Assembly: GCA_009908585.1 (NCBI GenBank)
Contig: JAAAOZ010000088.1
Span: 1-7,296, forward strand
DNA from: Chloroflexota bacterium
GTDB taxonomy: Bacteria > Chloroflexota > Anaerolineae > B4-G1 > SLSP01
Length of the DNA stretch: 7,296 nucleotides
Reading direction: 5' to 3'
In this document: in pieces, positions 1 through 5,433 of the stretch
Position numbering within the stretch: position 1 is the stretch's first letter
Layout of the letters: each line of letters starts with the position of its first letter
Made by a program: the position numbers and the translations under genes
The notes under the pieces: generated by a model
What the model saw: the letters and a program-made list of their open reading frames with translations, nothing else
What the model was told of the DNA's origin: nothing
The model's database searches: none

Positions 1-479
1 ACGTGGGCGAGGGGTTGAAGCCCATGGTGCACGTCGCCTCCGGCGGCGAGACCGCGCGCCTGATGTTGGCGCTCAAGACCGTCCTCTCCCGCGCGGATCA
101 GACGCCGACGCTCATCTTCGATGAGATCGACCAGGGCATCGGTGGGCGGATCGGCGCGGTCGTGGGGACGAAACTGTGGCAGTTGACCGAGCGCAACGAT
201 GGCGATGTGGATGTGGATGGAGCCGCCGGCGTCGAGCATCGTCAAGTCCTATGCATCACCCACCTGCCGCAATTGGCCGGCTTCGGCGATACCCACTTCC
301 GCGTGCAGAAGCACGTCGTCGAAGGGCGAACAATCACGCGCGTCACGCGCCTGGAACGCCCGGAGCGCGTCGTCGAGTTGGGGCAGATGTTGGGCACGCG
401 CGGGGAAGCGGCGCAGCAGGGCGCGTTGGAGATCCTCTCGCAGGCTGAGGAATTGAAGGACAAGCGCACCAGCTCATGA
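1..479 (+). CDS. recN: DNA repair protein RecN, C-terminal part (5' end outside window)
   Basis: This is the last 158 or so codons of RecN, an SMC-like ABC ATPase that acts early in recombinational repair of DNA double-strand breaks. The frame is open to the left edge, so the N-terminal Walker A half and the coiled coil lie outside the window. Counting from the codon at position 3, the ABC signature (ASGGET) is at residues 12-17, Walker B plus D-loop region (LIFDEIDQGIGG) at 37-48, and the H-loop histidine in CITHLPQLA at residue 87. This order and spacing are typical of the RecN C-terminal lobe. Between Walker B and the H-loop there is an extra acidic stretch of about 12-15 residues (about 64-79, DGDVDVDG core) encoded by a hexamer-like repeat. 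The stop is TGA at 477-479. The next gene is about 740 bp away, so RecN is probably the end of its own transcript. The identification is firm; only the 5' end is missing. Confidence 0.95.
   Translation, partial: VGEGLKPMVHVASGGETARLMLALKTVLSRADQTPTLIFDEIDQGIGGRIGAVVGTKLWQLTERNDGDVDVDGAAGVEHRQVLCITHLPQLAGFGDTHFRVQKHVVEGRTITRVTRLERPERVVELGQMLGTRGEAAQQGALEILSQAEELKDKRTSS
198..221 (+). repeat. Short in-frame hexamer repeat inside recN
   Basis: Four consecutive 6-bp units (gatggc, gatgtg, gatgtg, gatgga) encode Asp-Gly, Asp-Val, Asp-Val, Asp-Gly. They lie in the loop between Walker B and the H-loop of RecN, where most family members known to me are shorter. Replication slippage is a simple origin for the extra loop residues. 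The repeat keeps the reading frame. Confidence 0.6.
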
Positions 480-586
480 TGTGTGGGCCAGTAAATCCGG
501 TTGGCGTCGCTAAAAATTGGAAAGGGGGGGCAGAGAGTAAGGATTTTGATCCATAATAATGAAAGCCCTCCCCGCTGCCTGACATT
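480..586. other. Non-coding spacer after recN, no clear feature
   Basis: No credible coding region is seen here. A G-run at 524-530 could pair loosely with the C-rich stretch 566-573, but there is no T-tract after it, so it is not called a terminator. Confidence 0.6.
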
Positions 587-594
587 ATTTGCCC
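587..594 (+). repeat. Left target-site duplication of MITE-like element (atttgccc)
   Basis: This octamer directly abuts the left terminal inverted repeat that starts at 595. It matches 7 of 8 bases of the octamer atttgctc at 939-946, which directly abuts the other end. A flanking direct repeat at exactly the two boundaries set by the inverted repeats is what transposition leaves behind. The single mismatch suggests an insertion that is not very recent. Confidence 0.65.
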
Positions 595-636
595 GTAACT
601 GTTTAGTTTTCTGAGCAGACAAGGTGCAACGCACTT
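595..636 (+). repeat. Left terminal inverted repeat
   Basis: It consists of an outer block at 595-607 and an inner block at 622-636. The spacer at 608-621 contains a small self-complementary stretch (tctgagcaga) and is 8 nt longer than its right-hand counterpart. The inner block has its own dyad, gtgc-aac-gcac, as expected of a protein-binding or REP-like site. Confidence 0.7.
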
Positions 637-695
637 GAACAGAAGGAAAGGGGTGTAACGCTTGATCGTCGGAAAAGGCAGCTTACGCCGCCTGC

Positions 696-716
696 GCCTG
701 CGGATGAATCGCAGGC
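696..716 (+). other. Hairpin inside MITE-like element
   Basis: The arms gcctgcg (696-702) and cgcaggc (710-716) are perfectly complementary around a 7-nt loop. Weaker outer pairing is possible between cagct at 679-683 and agctg at 721-725. Confidence 0.5.
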
Positions 717-767
717 TAAGAGCTGAAATCGGCTAAAACCGCCTGTAAATAAACCGTGTAGAAATGG

Positions 768-785
768 AGTCAACTTCAGTTGACT
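768..785 (+). other. Tight 8-bp palindrome inside MITE-like element
   Basis: The arms agtcaact (768-775) and agttgact (778-785) are perfectly complementary with a 2-nt centre (tc). The near-zero loop suggests a protein-binding site or cruciform rather than an RNA hairpin. Confidence 0.5.
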
Positions 786-797
786 TGCGCTTAGGCC

Positions 798-879
798 GTT
801 CCAAGAAAATAAGTCTCCCAAAAGCGGGGAATTTTCAGAGGGGAAAACATCAGGTTTGGGAGGTTTTAATTTCTGGAAC
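798..879 (+). other. Long imperfect hairpin in right half of MITE-like element
   Basis: Two 25-nt arms (798-822 and 855-879) are inverted copies. The loop-side 8 bp (ctcccaaa/tttgggag) and the distal 6 bp (gttcca/tggaac) pair perfectly, with an A/T-rich imperfect section between. The loop is 32 nt. No T-tract follows, so a terminator role is not supported. A nested remnant repeat or a structural part of the element is likelier. Confidence 0.45.
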
Positions 880-904
880 TACCTTATGCTGACGATAAGC
901 CCAA

Positions 905-938
905 AAGTGCGTTGCACCTCACTAGACTAAACGGTTAC
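905..938 (-). repeat. Right terminal inverted repeat
   Basis: This is the inverted counterpart of the left end: the inner block is at 905-919 (perfect complement of 622-636) and the outer block at 926-938 (one mismatch to 595-607). The spacer between them is 6 nt. Confidence 0.7.
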
Positions 939-946
939 ATTTGCTC
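939..946 (+). repeat. Right target-site duplication of MITE-like element (atttgctc)
   Basis: This octamer abuts the right end of the element and matches the left copy at 587-594 except for one base. It overlaps the proposed -35 hexamer of the promoter for the downstream gene run. Confidence 0.65.
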
Positions 947-968
947 TATCTTAGAAGACGGCTATAAT
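941..968 (+). promoter_or_regulatory. Candidate sigma-70-type promoter for the downstream gene cluster
   Basis: A perfect -10 hexamer TATAAT lies at 963-968. TTGCTC at 941-946, 16 bp upstream, supplies the TTG of a -35 element. Transcription would begin near 974-977 and give a leader of about 245 nt before the ATG at 1221. A weaker second candidate is TTGAGG (983-988) with TATGTT (1005-1010), also at 16 bp spacing. The call rests on the -10 match and position only. Confidence 0.45.
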
Positions 969-1102
969 TACTTAGACTGCAGTTGAGGTTTGTAAATAGT
1001 ATGTTATGTTAGGCATGCGGTTAGTTTTATCGACGGGGATGGTTGCATCTTGATAGTACGCGGTATCGAGACCTCTTGAGGGAAGAGCTGGTTGGCTAAA
1101 AG

Positions 1103-1142
1103 GCTTCTCTTTTTGCATTACTATCGTTGCTGATAGAGAAGC
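1103..1142 (+). promoter_or_regulatory. Leader stem-loop with competing inner hairpin
   Basis: The arms gcttctct (1103-1110) and agagaagc (1135-1142) are perfectly complementary. A run of five T (1110-1114) begins at the end of the left arm. The inner pair ctatc (1121-1125) and gatag (1132-1136) overlaps the right arm by two bases, so full pairing of both stems is mutually exclusive. That geometry would suit a switch, but a chance structure cannot be excluded. Confidence 0.35.
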
Positions 1143-1153
1143 TGGAGAAGAAT

Positions 1154-1186
1154 GTATCCACTGAAATTTCCTGAGAGGTATCCACT
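1154..1186 (+). repeat. 9-bp direct repeat gtatccact, possible operator pair
   Basis: Exact copies lie at 1154-1162 and 1178-1186, start to start 24 bp, a little over two helical turns. A weaker related sequence (ttatcccac) follows at 1192-1200. The position just upstream of the ribosome binding site would suit a regulator or RNA-binding site. There is no direct evidence of binding. Confidence 0.35.
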
Positions 1187-1220
1187 CACTATTATCCCAC
1201 AGATTTAAGGACGGTTGGAA

Positions 1221-2072
1221 ATGGCGCTAAAAGGTAGACTGGAAGATTTTGGCATCACACAATTGTTGAATCTCATCAACCTCGCGCGTAAGACAGGAAC
1301 CCTCTATCTGCAGAACACGGCGAGCGATAAAAGCTCGTATCTCTGCTTCCGAGAGGGGAAATTGATTTACGCGACGATGGAGGGCATGGAGGATAATCTC
1401 CCCGTGATCTTGCAGCGAAACGGCGTTTTCACGGCGGATCAGGTGCGGATGATTCAATCCAACATGCCAGGTAAGCCGGATCGAGATATTGCTCAGGTTT
1501 TAATCACCAGCGGTCGCTTACAACCACAGCAGGTCATCGAGAGTGTGCGTAGTCACGTCTTAGATGTCGTGTATCAGGTCTTCTCTTGGTACGATGGCAC
1601 CTTTAGATTTGAACCCTCGAAACTGACGGTGAAGGGCAAGATCACCACCTCCATCGCTTTGGAAAATGTCATTATGGAAGGCAGTCGCCGCTTGAAGGAG
1701 TGGGAGCGACTCCAAGACGAACTTCCCGACTTAGATGTCGCGTTGAAGTTCGCGGAGCGTCCGACTACCCCCTTGCGGGACATCAACCTCAGCGTTGAGG
1801 AGTGGCGGGTGATCTCTTTCATTAACCCTAGAAATACCATCCGACAAATTGCTCAGAATAACAACATGGGCGAACTGCAGATTCGGAAGATCGTCTACAG
1901 CTTGATCCAAGCCGGGGTTGTTGAAGTTGTCCGTCCGCCACGCCCGGTCGCGGCTCCCGGTCGCGGGAAGGCTGGCGAGAGAGAAGCCGGGGGGGAATCT
2001 GCGAAGATGCGTCGCCCCGACGTAAAACGGGGCATCGTTCAACGCTTAATTGGTCGGATTCGGGAGTTATAA
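1221..2072 (+). CDS. PATAN/DUF4388 domain protein with C-terminal winged-helix-like region
   Basis: The protein has 283 residues. Residues 1-165 fit the PATAN/DUF4388 family, first defined from the N-terminus of cyanobacterial PatA. The opening MALKGRLEDFGITQLLNLI, then GTLYL, CFREGKLIYA, the hydrophobic AQVLITSGRL and the FSWYDGTFRFEP segment are its characteristic succession. Such domains occur in signal-transduction proteins and are thought to mediate protein interactions. Residues 189-237 read like a winged helix (INPRNTIRQIAQ, then RKIVYSLIQAGVVEVV). A Pro/Gly/basic linker (239-269) leads to a short basic amphipathic helix (270-283) that could contact a membrane or partner. ATG 1221 is preferred to TTG 1215: AAGGA at 1207-1211 is 9 nt from the ATG, and the family motif begins there. 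The GTPase gene starts 3 nt after the stop, so the two are probably coexpressed. No enzyme motif is seen. Confidence 0.85.
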   Translation: MALKGRLEDFGITQLLNLINLARKTGTLYLQNTASDKSSYLCFREGKLIYATMEGMEDNLPVILQRNGVFTADQVRMIQSNMPGKPDRDIAQVLITSGRLQPQQVIESVRSHVLDVVYQVFSWYDGTFRFEPSKLTVKGKITTSIALENVIMEGSRRLKEWERLQDELPDLDVALKFAERPTTPLRDINLSVEEWRVISFINPRNTIRQIAQNNNMGELQIRKIVYSLIQAGVVEVVRPPRPVAAPGRGKAGEREAGGESAKMRRPDVKRGIVQRLIGRIREL

Positions 2073-2075
2073 GCC

Positions 2076-2609
2076 ATGCAGACTTTAAAGATTGTCGTTA
2101 CCGGGCCTTTCTCTTCAGGCAAAACAGAGCTGATTCAATCCGTCAGTGAGATTGATGTGGTCTCCACGGATCGCAAGATCACGCGGGAGGCGGAGCGTAT
2201 CAAGCATCAGACCACTGTGGCAATGGACTTTGGTCGGATCACCATCGATGAGGATTTGATCCTATATCTATTCGGAACGCCGGGACAAAAGCGCTTCGAC
2301 TTCATGTGGGAGATTCTCTCCGAGGGCATGTTGGGCTTCATCGTCTTGGTGGACAGCACCCGCCCGGAGACCTTCCGCGAAGCGCGGCGGATCCTGGACA
2401 CCTTCCGCAGTTACTCCCCCGTCCCGTACATTGTAGCGGCCAACAAGCAGGACCTTGAGGACGCCTGGCCGCCGGGGGATTTGCGCATCGTCCTACGCAT
2501 CGAGCCGGACGTCAAGGTGGTGCCATGCGTTGCGTTGGATAAGGAAAGTGTGAAGAACGTATTACTGGAATTACTCTATTCAATTCTCGAATTGATGGAT
2601 GAAGAGTAA
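2076..2609 (+). CDS. Small Ras-like GTPase (COG2229/CvnD-like, MglA-related)
   Basis: The protein has 177 residues, a single GTPase domain of usual size. G1/P-loop GPFSSGKT is at 10-17, the switch I region TTVAMDFG at 46-53, G3 in the form GTPGQKRF at 67-74, G4 NKQD at 123-126 and a G5-like CVALDKES at 151-158. The combination of DFGRITID, LYLFGTPGQ and FMW matches the bacterial ATP/GTP-binding family that includes conservon CvnD of Streptomyces, rather than canonical Ras. TPGQ in place of DxxGQ resembles MglA. Members act as cytosolic switches, usually with Roadblock/LC7 partners. No Roadblock gene is in this window, and the partner next door is a PATAN/DUF4388 protein. The C-terminus (ELMDEE) has no lipidation motif. 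GGGAG at 2062-2066 precedes ATG 2076 by 9 nt and lies inside the upstream gene, suggesting coupled translation. Confidence 0.92.
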   Translation: MQTLKIVVTGPFSSGKTELIQSVSEIDVVSTDRKITREAERIKHQTTVAMDFGRITIDEDLILYLFGTPGQKRFDFMWEILSEGMLGFIVLVDSTRPETFREARRILDTFRSYSPVPYIVAANKQDLEDAWPPGDLRIVLRIEPDVKVVPCVALDKESVKNVLLELLYSILELMDEE

Positions 2610-2704
2610 CCTTATTTTAACTAAGTCGCAACGACCCCTTTGTGTCGTCCCTGTGCGCCATGTGATATGATTGTAATAAATAGGTGCGGGGACGGGGGGA
2701 AAAT

Positions 2705-3493
2705 ATGAGTTCTATTGTTACAGATCGTGGAATTGTCCATTACGAAACTTACAGCCGAGGTAAGCCGGTTGTCTTATTGCATTGTTGGATGGGATCATGG
2801 AGTTATTGGTATTCAACAATGGAATTTCTAGGCGAGCGTGGGTACAAGACCTACGCGCTGGATTTTTGGGGATTTGGCGATTCGGCTAAGCAAGGCTCCT
2901 TCACGGTTGATGAGTACGTCGAGATGGTGGATCAATTTATGGAGCGGATGGGATTGGTTCGCGCGCCGGTCATGGGCCACTCGATGGGAGGGACGGTCAC
3001 CCTTAGCTTGGCGCTGGATCACCCCGATCGCGTCTCTAAGCTATCAATTATCGGCTCGCCCATCGTCGGATCAGGGTTGAGCCTCCTGTTGAAAATATCC
3101 GGCTATCAACAAGTCGGATGGTTGTTATATTCCACGGGCCTCTTGCCTTTCATTATGAAGGCGCTCGCGTTCTCCTTCACCAAAGACTGGCGCACGTTGA
3201 TGGGGATGTTCGAGCGCGATCTGAGCCGCACCACGATGGAATCTTTCTCCAAAAGCATCCGCGATTTGCGGGAGACTGATTTGCGCCCCCGGCTCCACGA
3301 GTTGCAAGTTCCTACGATGGGTATTTTTGGACGCAAGGACAACATTGTCACGCCTAAACAGGGTGAGGTGTTAAAAAAGTACGTGGATAGAAACGTCGTG
3401 CACTATTTTGAAGGGGCTGGACATTTCCCGATGTTGGATGAAACGGATGAATTCCATGCAAAAATCTACAGCTTCCTGAATGACACTGAATGA
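2705..3493 (+). CDS. Alpha/beta-fold hydrolase
   Basis: The protein has 262 residues, the normal length for a single-domain alpha/beta hydrolase. Catalytic features in order are an oxyanion-hole region HCWMGSW at 26-32, the nucleophile elbow GHSMGG with Ser93, the acid Asp212 in GRKDNIVTP, and His240 in GAGHFPMLDE. The triad is complete, so an active esterase, lipase, thioesterase or related hydrolase is expected. The substrate cannot be read from sequence. The cap region (about 118-185) is rich in Leu, Phe and Met, which would suit a hydrophobic substrate. ATG 2705 is chosen over the in-frame GTG at 2684 because the G-rich ribosome binding site (2694-2700) lies just before it. The stop overlaps the next start (ATGA at 3490-3493). 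No signal peptide is apparent, so it is likely cytosolic. Acting on the acyl or aldehyde product of the downstream reductase is a contextual guess. Confidence 0.9.
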   Translation: MSSIVTDRGIVHYETYSRGKPVVLLHCWMGSWSYWYSTMEFLGERGYKTYALDFWGFGDSAKQGSFTVDEYVEMVDQFMERMGLVRAPVMGHSMGGTVTLSLALDHPDRVSKLSIIGSPIVGSGLSLLLKISGYQQVGWLLYSTGLLPFIMKALAFSFTKDWRTLMGMFERDLSRTTMESFSKSIRDLRETDLRPRLHELQVPTMGIFGRKDNIVTPKQGEVLKKYVDRNVVHYFEGAGHFPMLDETDEFHAKIYSFLNDTE

Positions 3494-4125
3494 ATTCTGA
3501 GTTAGATGACCGTTCCTACACGTTCTCGAATAAAATTTCTCGAGTTATTCTCCTCTCGATGGAGGAGGTGTTGGGGAAAAATGGGTTGAACGCAGTTCTG
3601 CACACAGCGCGTTTGCCCCACTACATTGACTCCTACCCTCCGGCCGATTTTGAACCGGGGATGACGTTTGAGGAATCTGGCCGCCTTTTCGAAGCGATGG
3701 AGGGTATGTTTGGACAGCGCGCTGGCCGGCGACTGGCGCGACAATCGGGTCATATCTGCTTCCGGTTCGGCATTGAGGGCTTTGGCGCCGTGATAGGCTT
3801 CATGGACTTTATGCTTCGCATTTTGCCAATTACCCTCCGGGCGCGCATTGGACTTGAGGTGTTGGCCGAGATTCTCAACCGCTACTCAGATCAGCGCGTG
3901 ACTTTGAAAGAGGATGGTGCGACCTATTTCTTGGAGATCACGCGCTGTGGCATCTGCTGGGGACGATATGCTTCGGAGCCAGTTTGTTTTCTGATTATTG
4001 GGATTGTGGAGGAGATTTTGTATTGGGTCAGCCGAGGGCGGCGCTTTGATGTGGGAGAGGTTGCGTGCATCGCGAAAAACGATCCTATGTGCATCGTGCA
4101 GGTGCAAAAGGTGCCCATCAGTTGA
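3490..4125 (+). CDS. V4R (4-vinyl reductase)-type domain protein, putative small-ligand sensor
   Basis: The protein has 211 residues. The C-terminal part (about 145-207) fits the V4R pattern: CGIC at 153-156, PVC at 165-167 followed by a hydrophobic helix (GIVEEILYWV), then FDVGEVACIAKNDPMCIVQV with Cys193 and Cys201. V4R domains are found in BchJ-type proteins and in the sensor part of XylR/DmpR-type regulators, where they bind small hydrophobic molecules. Residues 1-140 are helical with a Phe/Met/Ile-rich stretch (90-115, FRFGIEGFGAVIGF) and resemble the N-terminal region of such sensors. No DNA-binding or enzymatic domain is fused, so it would act as a stand-alone binder. The start overlaps the hydrolase stop by 4 nt (ATGA), a strong sign of translational coupling and of a shared pathway. 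Ligand and metal binding are unproven; the Cys pattern would permit either metal or redox roles. Confidence 0.72.
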   Translation: MNSELDDRSYTFSNKISRVILLSMEEVLGKNGLNAVLHTARLPHYIDSYPPADFEPGMTFEESGRLFEAMEGMFGQRAGRRLARQSGHICFRFGIEGFGAVIGFMDFMLRILPITLRARIGLEVLAEILNRYSDQRVTLKEDGATYFLEITRCGICWGRYASEPVCFLIIGIVEEILYWVSRGRRFDVGEVACIAKNDPMCIVQVQKVPIS

Positions 4126-4168
4126 CGAGGTCGAGTTGAATGGTAGAAGTCCCGTGGGGTAGCGAACC

Positions 4169-5422
4169 GTGCGAAAAATCATCTTACGCGAAAAACGAAA
4201 AATCCCTCCCTTCAATGAACCTGCGCGCGAATTGAGCGTGCAGGGCAAACCGCTGTGGCTCTATCAGCGTGACTTGCTGGCGCGTTACACCACCGAGGAG
4301 CGCGAGATCAACTCCATCTCCGAGTTGGGGAACGATCGCGTCGAGACATTGATCTATCGGGACAATCTCTATTTTGATGAGCGATTCATCGAGGAGTTCA
4401 TCGGGCGGGCGCAGAATTTGGGGAAAGCGTGTCGCGTCGCCTTCGAGTTGGATGATCCCGCCATTGAGGGGCAGGCGCTCTATCTCCAGCGCGGTATCCG
4501 GCGCGAGGGCAACTACTTCGTCGCTGACCTCTGGTACTATCCCTATGGCGTCGAGCCGGTCGTCCGTCCCCTGATGATCGACACGGAGCCGCGTGAAGTC
4601 GGCTTCTACCACGTCCCCACGCATATGTCCGACGCTTACGGTGATCTGGTCTATAATCTGCCCACCAAGCCTTTCCTCTCCCTCGAGCACTGGATGCACG
4701 TCTTGCACGCCAACATCGATTTCGGCATCTTCGCGATGGGCGCGCAATTCGAGCAGGAATTGGAACGCGATGTAGCTTTGAGCCTCAAACTACTCTGGCG
4801 GGCGATGTTAGAGCGAAAGCAGGTTTTGACCTCCTCGGAACTGATTCAAACGGGGAAAAATTGCTCCATCGACCCGACGGCCATTATTCAAGGCCCTACG
4901 ATCATCGGTAACAACGTGGATATTGGGCCGGGCGCGGTGGTGCGGAACTGCATCATAGGAGATAACGTAACGATTGATCAAGGGTGCGAATTGATGTTGA
5001 GTGTCGTCGGCGGCGGCTCCTTTTTGCCCTTTCGAGCCGCCCTGTATCGGACCGTGCTGATGGACAATTGCATGGTCGCTCAGAATACTTGTCTTCAGAT
5101 GTGCGTGGTGGGGCGCGATTCGTTTGTGGGCGCCGGAAACACCTTCACCGATTTCAACTTGGTGGGGAAGTCGATCCGCGCGCACTTCGGCGGCAAACTG
5201 GAGGAGACGGGCATGACGGCGCTGGGCAGCGCAGTGGGTCATAACGTTCGGCTTGGCTCCGGGCTGATTGTCTATCCGGCGCGCATGATTGAATCGGATG
5301 TAATTCTGTTTGCCTCGCCTGATCGGCGGGTGATTGCCAAAAATGTTTATTATGAAGATAGTGATCATCTGAAAATAGAGGGAGGCGAACGGTTACATCC
5401 GCGATATTACCCCCGTGAATGA
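4169..5422 (+). CDS. Left-handed beta-helix (hexapeptide-repeat) protein with unrecognised N-terminal domain
   Basis: The protein has 417 residues. The second half, about 230-375, shows hexapeptide-type turns ([IV]-G-x-x-x-x): SIDPTAIIQGPTIIG, VDIGPGAVV, CIIGDNVTIDQG, then CVVGRDSFVGAG and a final VGHNVRLGSGLIVYPARMI. This predicts a left-handed beta-helix as in acyl- and nucleotidyltransferases (GlmU C-terminus, LpxA type). Between coils there is an unusual loop (GGGSFLPFRAALYRTVLMDN, 281-300). The N-terminal 220 residues lack the pyrophosphorylase GxGTRM motif and I do not recognise them; they contain aromatic-rich LWYYPYGVEP and conserved-looking FYHVPTHMSD. The start is GTG 4169: the first in-frame ATG is far inside, and a weak ggggt lies 9 nt upstream. 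The acyl-ACP reductase homologue begins 11 nt after the stop, so an acyl-transfer or scaffolding role in the same pathway is possible but inferred. It could also be a sugar-nucleotide enzyme relative. Confidence 0.75.
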   Translation: MRKIILREKRKIPPFNEPARELSVQGKPLWLYQRDLLARYTTEEREINSISELGNDRVETLIYRDNLYFDERFIEEFIGRAQNLGKACRVAFELDDPAIEGQALYLQRGIRREGNYFVADLWYYPYGVEPVVRPLMIDTEPREVGFYHVPTHMSDAYGDLVYNLPTKPFLSLEHWMHVLHANIDFGIFAMGAQFEQELERDVALSLKLLWRAMLERKQVLTSSELIQTGKNCSIDPTAIIQGPTIIGNNVDIGPGAVVRNCIIGDNVTIDQGCELMLSVVGGGSFLPFRAALYRTVLMDNCMVAQNTCLQMCVVGRDSFVGAGNTFTDFNLVGKSIRAHFGGKLEETGMTALGSAVGHNVRLGSGLIVYPARMIESDVILFASPDRRVIAKNVYYEDSDHLKIEGGERLHPRYYPRE

Positions 5423-5433
5423 TATGGTGGTGA

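Larger units (their letters stand above)
595..938. mobile_element. MITE-like non-autonomous element, 344 bp, with interrupted terminal inverted repeats
   Basis: The two ends are inverted copies of each other in two blocks. The outer block (595-607 and 926-938) is gtaacYgtttagt, 12 of 13 bases identical. The inner block (622-636 and 905-919) is aggtgcaacgcactt, 15 of 15 identical. The blocks are separated by 14 nt on the left and 6 nt on the right. The element is flanked by an 8-bp direct repeat with one mismatch. Inside there is no credible gene, but there are several hairpins: 696-716 (7-bp stem), 768-785 (8-bp stem), 798-879 (25-nt arms, imperfect) and 883-899 (5-bp stem). No transposase is present, so mobility would need one elsewhere in the genome. 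I cannot assign an IS family; an 8-bp duplication is compatible with several, such as ISL3 or IS256 types. A structured RNA gene is an alternative, but the flanking duplication favours a mobile element. Confidence 0.7.
975..1220 (+). promoter_or_regulatory. Long, apparently structured 5' leader of the PATAN/GTPase gene run
   Basis: No credible reading frame fills this stretch. It contains several local inverted repeats: gatg/catc (1038-1041/1046-1049), ctctt/aagag (1073-1077/1083-1087), and a perfect 8-bp stem at 1103-1110/1135-1142. Near the start codon is a 9-bp direct repeat. I do not recognise a known riboswitch class; no GEMM-like c-di-GMP consensus is visible. The ribosome binding site is AAGGA at 1207-1211, 9 nt before ATG 1221. 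Confidence 0.35.

Noticed and set aside
524..573. Rho-independent terminator after recN (G-run with C-run)
   Set aside because: The pairing is loose, with a loop of about 35 nt, and no T-tract follows.
603..821. 72-codon minus-strand reading frame inside the MITE-like element
   Set aside because: It has no family resemblance, no good ribosome binding site and spans several hairpins; it is not a transposase fragment I can recognise.
1215..1220. TTG start two codons upstream of the PATAN protein ATG
   Set aside because: AAGGA would be only 3 nt away, and the conserved family start begins at ATG 1221.
480..1220. tRNA, CRISPR array or known riboswitch in the long intergenic region
   Set aside because: No cloverleaf with a TTCGANTC-type arm, no regularly spaced repeats with spacers, and no recognisable riboswitch core were found on reading.
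2625..2648. Terminator or promoter between the GTPase and hydrolase genes
   Set aside because: Only 4-5-bp alternative stems (gtcg/cgac, acgac/gtcgt) and a TTT are present. A TATGAT at 2666-2671 lacks a well-placed -35. Either is possible but too weak to call.
2684..2704. GTG start extending the hydrolase by seven codons
   Set aside because: The extension would consume the G-rich ribosome binding site and adds RGRGEN-like residues with no counterpart in the fold.
4184..4747. 187-codon open frame on the minus strand across the beta-helix gene
   Set aside because: It is a mirror of a well-supported + strand gene and its translation has no motif or sensible composition.
4808..5368. 186-codon minus-strand frame across the hexapeptide region
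   Set aside because: It is a shadow of the beta-helix coding sequence with His/Arg-rich low-plausibility translation.
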